DNA of 14,219 bases from Desulfobacteraceae bacterium. Lineage in GTDB: Bacteria; Desulfobacterota; Desulfobacteria; Desulfobacterales; SG8-13. Each line of letters starts with the position of its first letter. Positions within the stretch are counted from its first letter, which is position 1. Shown piece after piece: positions 13,227-14,219 of the stretch. Location: positions 1 through 14,219 of the forward strand of contig JARFQH010000211.1 in assembly GCA_029287875.1 (NCBI GenBank), read 5' to 3'. The notes beneath the pieces were generated by a model. It had not been told where the DNA came from, ran no database searches, and saw nothing but the letters and a program-made list of their open reading frames with translations. Position numbers and translations under genes: made by a program.

Positions 13227-14065
13227 TGAAGCTGGCTTTTTACCCGGGCTGTTCCCTGGAAGGCATGGCCAATGACTATGCGCGTTCCATCTCGGCGGTG
13301 TTCAACCATCTGAACATTACGCTGGTGGAAATTGAGGACTGGTCTTGCTGCGGCGCGACTGCAGCTCACAGCCTGAGTGAAAATATGGCCGTGGTCCTGC
13401 CGGCCAGAAACCTCGCGGCCGCCGAAAAAATGGGGCTCGACATTGTGACGCCCTGCGCCAACTGTTTCAACCGGCTGCTGTTTTCCAAGGTTATGGTCCA
13501 AAAAAAGATCTTCGATGTTCCCTGGACGGTTGTCGGCAGCATTCAGGTTCACGAAATGACGCGTTTTCTGGCCCGGCCGGACATGGTCGAGCGCATCGAA
13601 GACCGCGTCCTCAAACCCTTGAAAGGTCTCAAGGTCGTCTGCTATTACGGCTGTCAGATGGTCCGCCCGCCGCGTCTGACCGGCTTCACCGACTACGAAA
13701 ATCCGATGACCCTCGACCGGCTCGCGACCGCTGCCGGTGCCAAAGTGTTGGACTGGTCCTATAAAACCACATGTTGCGGTGCCAGCATCGGCATCGGTCG
13801 ACGGGATATCCAGGAATCCCTTACCGCCCGATTGTTGGAGAAAGCACGACAAACCGGTGCCGAGGCCGTCGTGGTTTCCTGCCCGCTGTGTCAGGCCAAC
13901 CTCGATCTCATACAAAGAGACAAGGCATCCGGGCACCTGCCGGTTTTCTACTTTACAGAATTGCTGCGCCTGGCATTCGAGGCTGAAAACGGATCTGCCG
14001 AGTGGTTCCGGATGCACATCGCCGACCCGGTTCCCTTGCTGAGAGCAAAGGATTTGCTGTGGTGA
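13226..14065 (+). CDS. hdrB: Heterodisulfide reductase subunit B-like (two CCG motifs)
   Basis: A 279-residue HdrB-type catalytic subunit. Both CCG cysteine motifs are complete: C9, C41-C42, C77xxC80, then C143, C183-C184, C219xxC222. In methanogen HdrB each motif binds a non-cubane [4Fe-4S] cluster, and the two act together on a disulfide bond. In bacteria without coenzyme M the substrate is another disulfide or a protein thiol, for example a DsrC-like partner; that is inference. The ATG overlaps the hdrC stop by one base, and the stop overlaps the hdrA start by four bases (GTGA). The length is typical of HdrB. Confidence 0.93.
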   Translation: MKLAFYPGCSLEGMANDYARSISAVFNHLNITLVEIEDWSCCGATAAHSLSENMAVVLPARNLAAAEKMGLDIVTPCANCFNRLLFSKVMVQKKIFDVPWTVVGSIQVHEMTRFLARPDMVERIEDRVLKPLKGLKVVCYYGCQMVRPPRLTGFTDYENPMTLDRLATAAGAKVLDWSYKTTCCGASIGIGRRDIQESLTARLLEKARQTGAEAVVVSCPLCQANLDLIQRDKASGHLPVFYFTELLRLAFEAENGSAEWFRMHIADPVPLLRAKDLLW

Positions 14066-14219
14066 ATGGTCGAAATGAAATGGAAGCCGACGTCGGCCGT
14101 GCGATTGGAAAGGTAATCGTCATCGGCGGCGGAATCGGCGGCATCCAGTGCGCTCTAGACCTGGCCGACACCGGGTTTTATGTCTACCTGCTCGACAAGA
14201 CCCACACGCTGGGCGGGAC
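14062..14219 (+). CDS. hdrA: Heterodisulfide reductase subunit A-like flavoprotein (partial, 3' end cut)
   Basis: The first 52 codons of an open frame cut by the window edge, starting with GTG inside the GTGA overlap with hdrB. From residue 17 it reads KVIVIGGGIGGIQCALDLA, the FAD-binding Rossmann loop GxGxxG, then YVYLLDKTHTLGG, as in HdrA. In methanogen HdrA a domain of about 140 residues precedes this fold; here only about 16 residues do, so this is a short-N-terminal HdrA. Such proteins carry flavin and Fe-S clusters and can bifurcate electrons between a disulfide and ferredoxin. The Fe-S motifs and any fused MvhD or FloxA-type domain would lie outside the window. Confidence 0.85.
   Translation, partial: MNGRNEMEADVGRAIGKVIVIGGGIGGIQCALDLADTGFYVYLLDKTHTLGG

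Noticed and set aside
12983..14017. Minus-strand open frame of about 344 codons opposite hdrC and hdrB
   Set aside because: The plus-strand genes carry complete Fe-S and CCG motifs with overlapping starts and stops; the antisense translation is composition-driven.

Overview
This 14.2 kb window looks like chromosome from a strictly anaerobic Desulfobacterota (deltaproteobacterial) sulfate reducer or a close relative. That reading rests on the gene content: a Desulfovibrio-type hybrid cluster protein, two-centre desulfoferrodoxin, rubredoxin, rubredoxin:oxygen oxidoreductase, a Desulfovibrio-style one-cluster ferredoxin, and a soluble HdrCBA module. Genus-level assignment is inference only.

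Left part (1-5033), nitrosative and redox stress. A ferritin-like diiron protein converges on a cysteine-free CRP/FNR-family regulator (minus strand). The regulator is divergent from hcp (hybrid cluster protein). The shared intergenic region carries two perfect TTGAC-N4-GTCAA palindromes, each followed by TGCAT, as expected for an HcpR-type regulator that controls itself and hcp. Downstream of hcp lie a strong hairpin, a zinc-ribbon protein with a degenerate HD domain, and a ferredoxin-like Fe-S protein that could be the electron partner of Hcp.

Middle part (5070-10742), oxygen and superoxide defence. Ten same-strand genes follow a near-perfect 27-bp AT-rich palindrome: desulfoferrodoxin (superoxide reductase), a seven-cysteine rubredoxin-like mini-protein, flavodoxin, a small zinc ribbon, an FMN-reductase/ArsC-type fusion, rubredoxin, flavodiiron oxygen (or NO) reductase, ferredoxin, a DsrE-like protein and an all-helical repeat protein. 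This is an enlarged version of the classical rbo-rub-roo set. The short-range electron carriers (two rubredoxin-type proteins, flavodoxin, ferredoxin) sit beside the two terminal reductases they could feed. Two RNA-scale structures, an inverted repeat before rubredoxin and a 50-nt hairpin after it, suggest internal punctuation of the transcript.

Right part (10743-14219). A 105-bp palindromic MITE-like or REP-like element separates the cluster from a convergent TolC-family outer-membrane channel gene that has a clear sigma70-type promoter. Divergent from tolC is hdrC-hdrB-hdrA, with stop/start overlaps; hdrA is cut by the window edge. This module probably performs thiol/disulfide-linked electron transfer, possibly with flavin-based bifurcation, but its partner subunits lie outside the window.

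No rRNA, tRNA, CRISPR array, phage gene or intact transposase gene was recognised. The most unusual items are the FMN-reductase/ArsC fusion, the operator palindromes, the MITE-like element, the long rubredoxin-fprA hairpin and the HD-domain protein that has lost its HD histidine.
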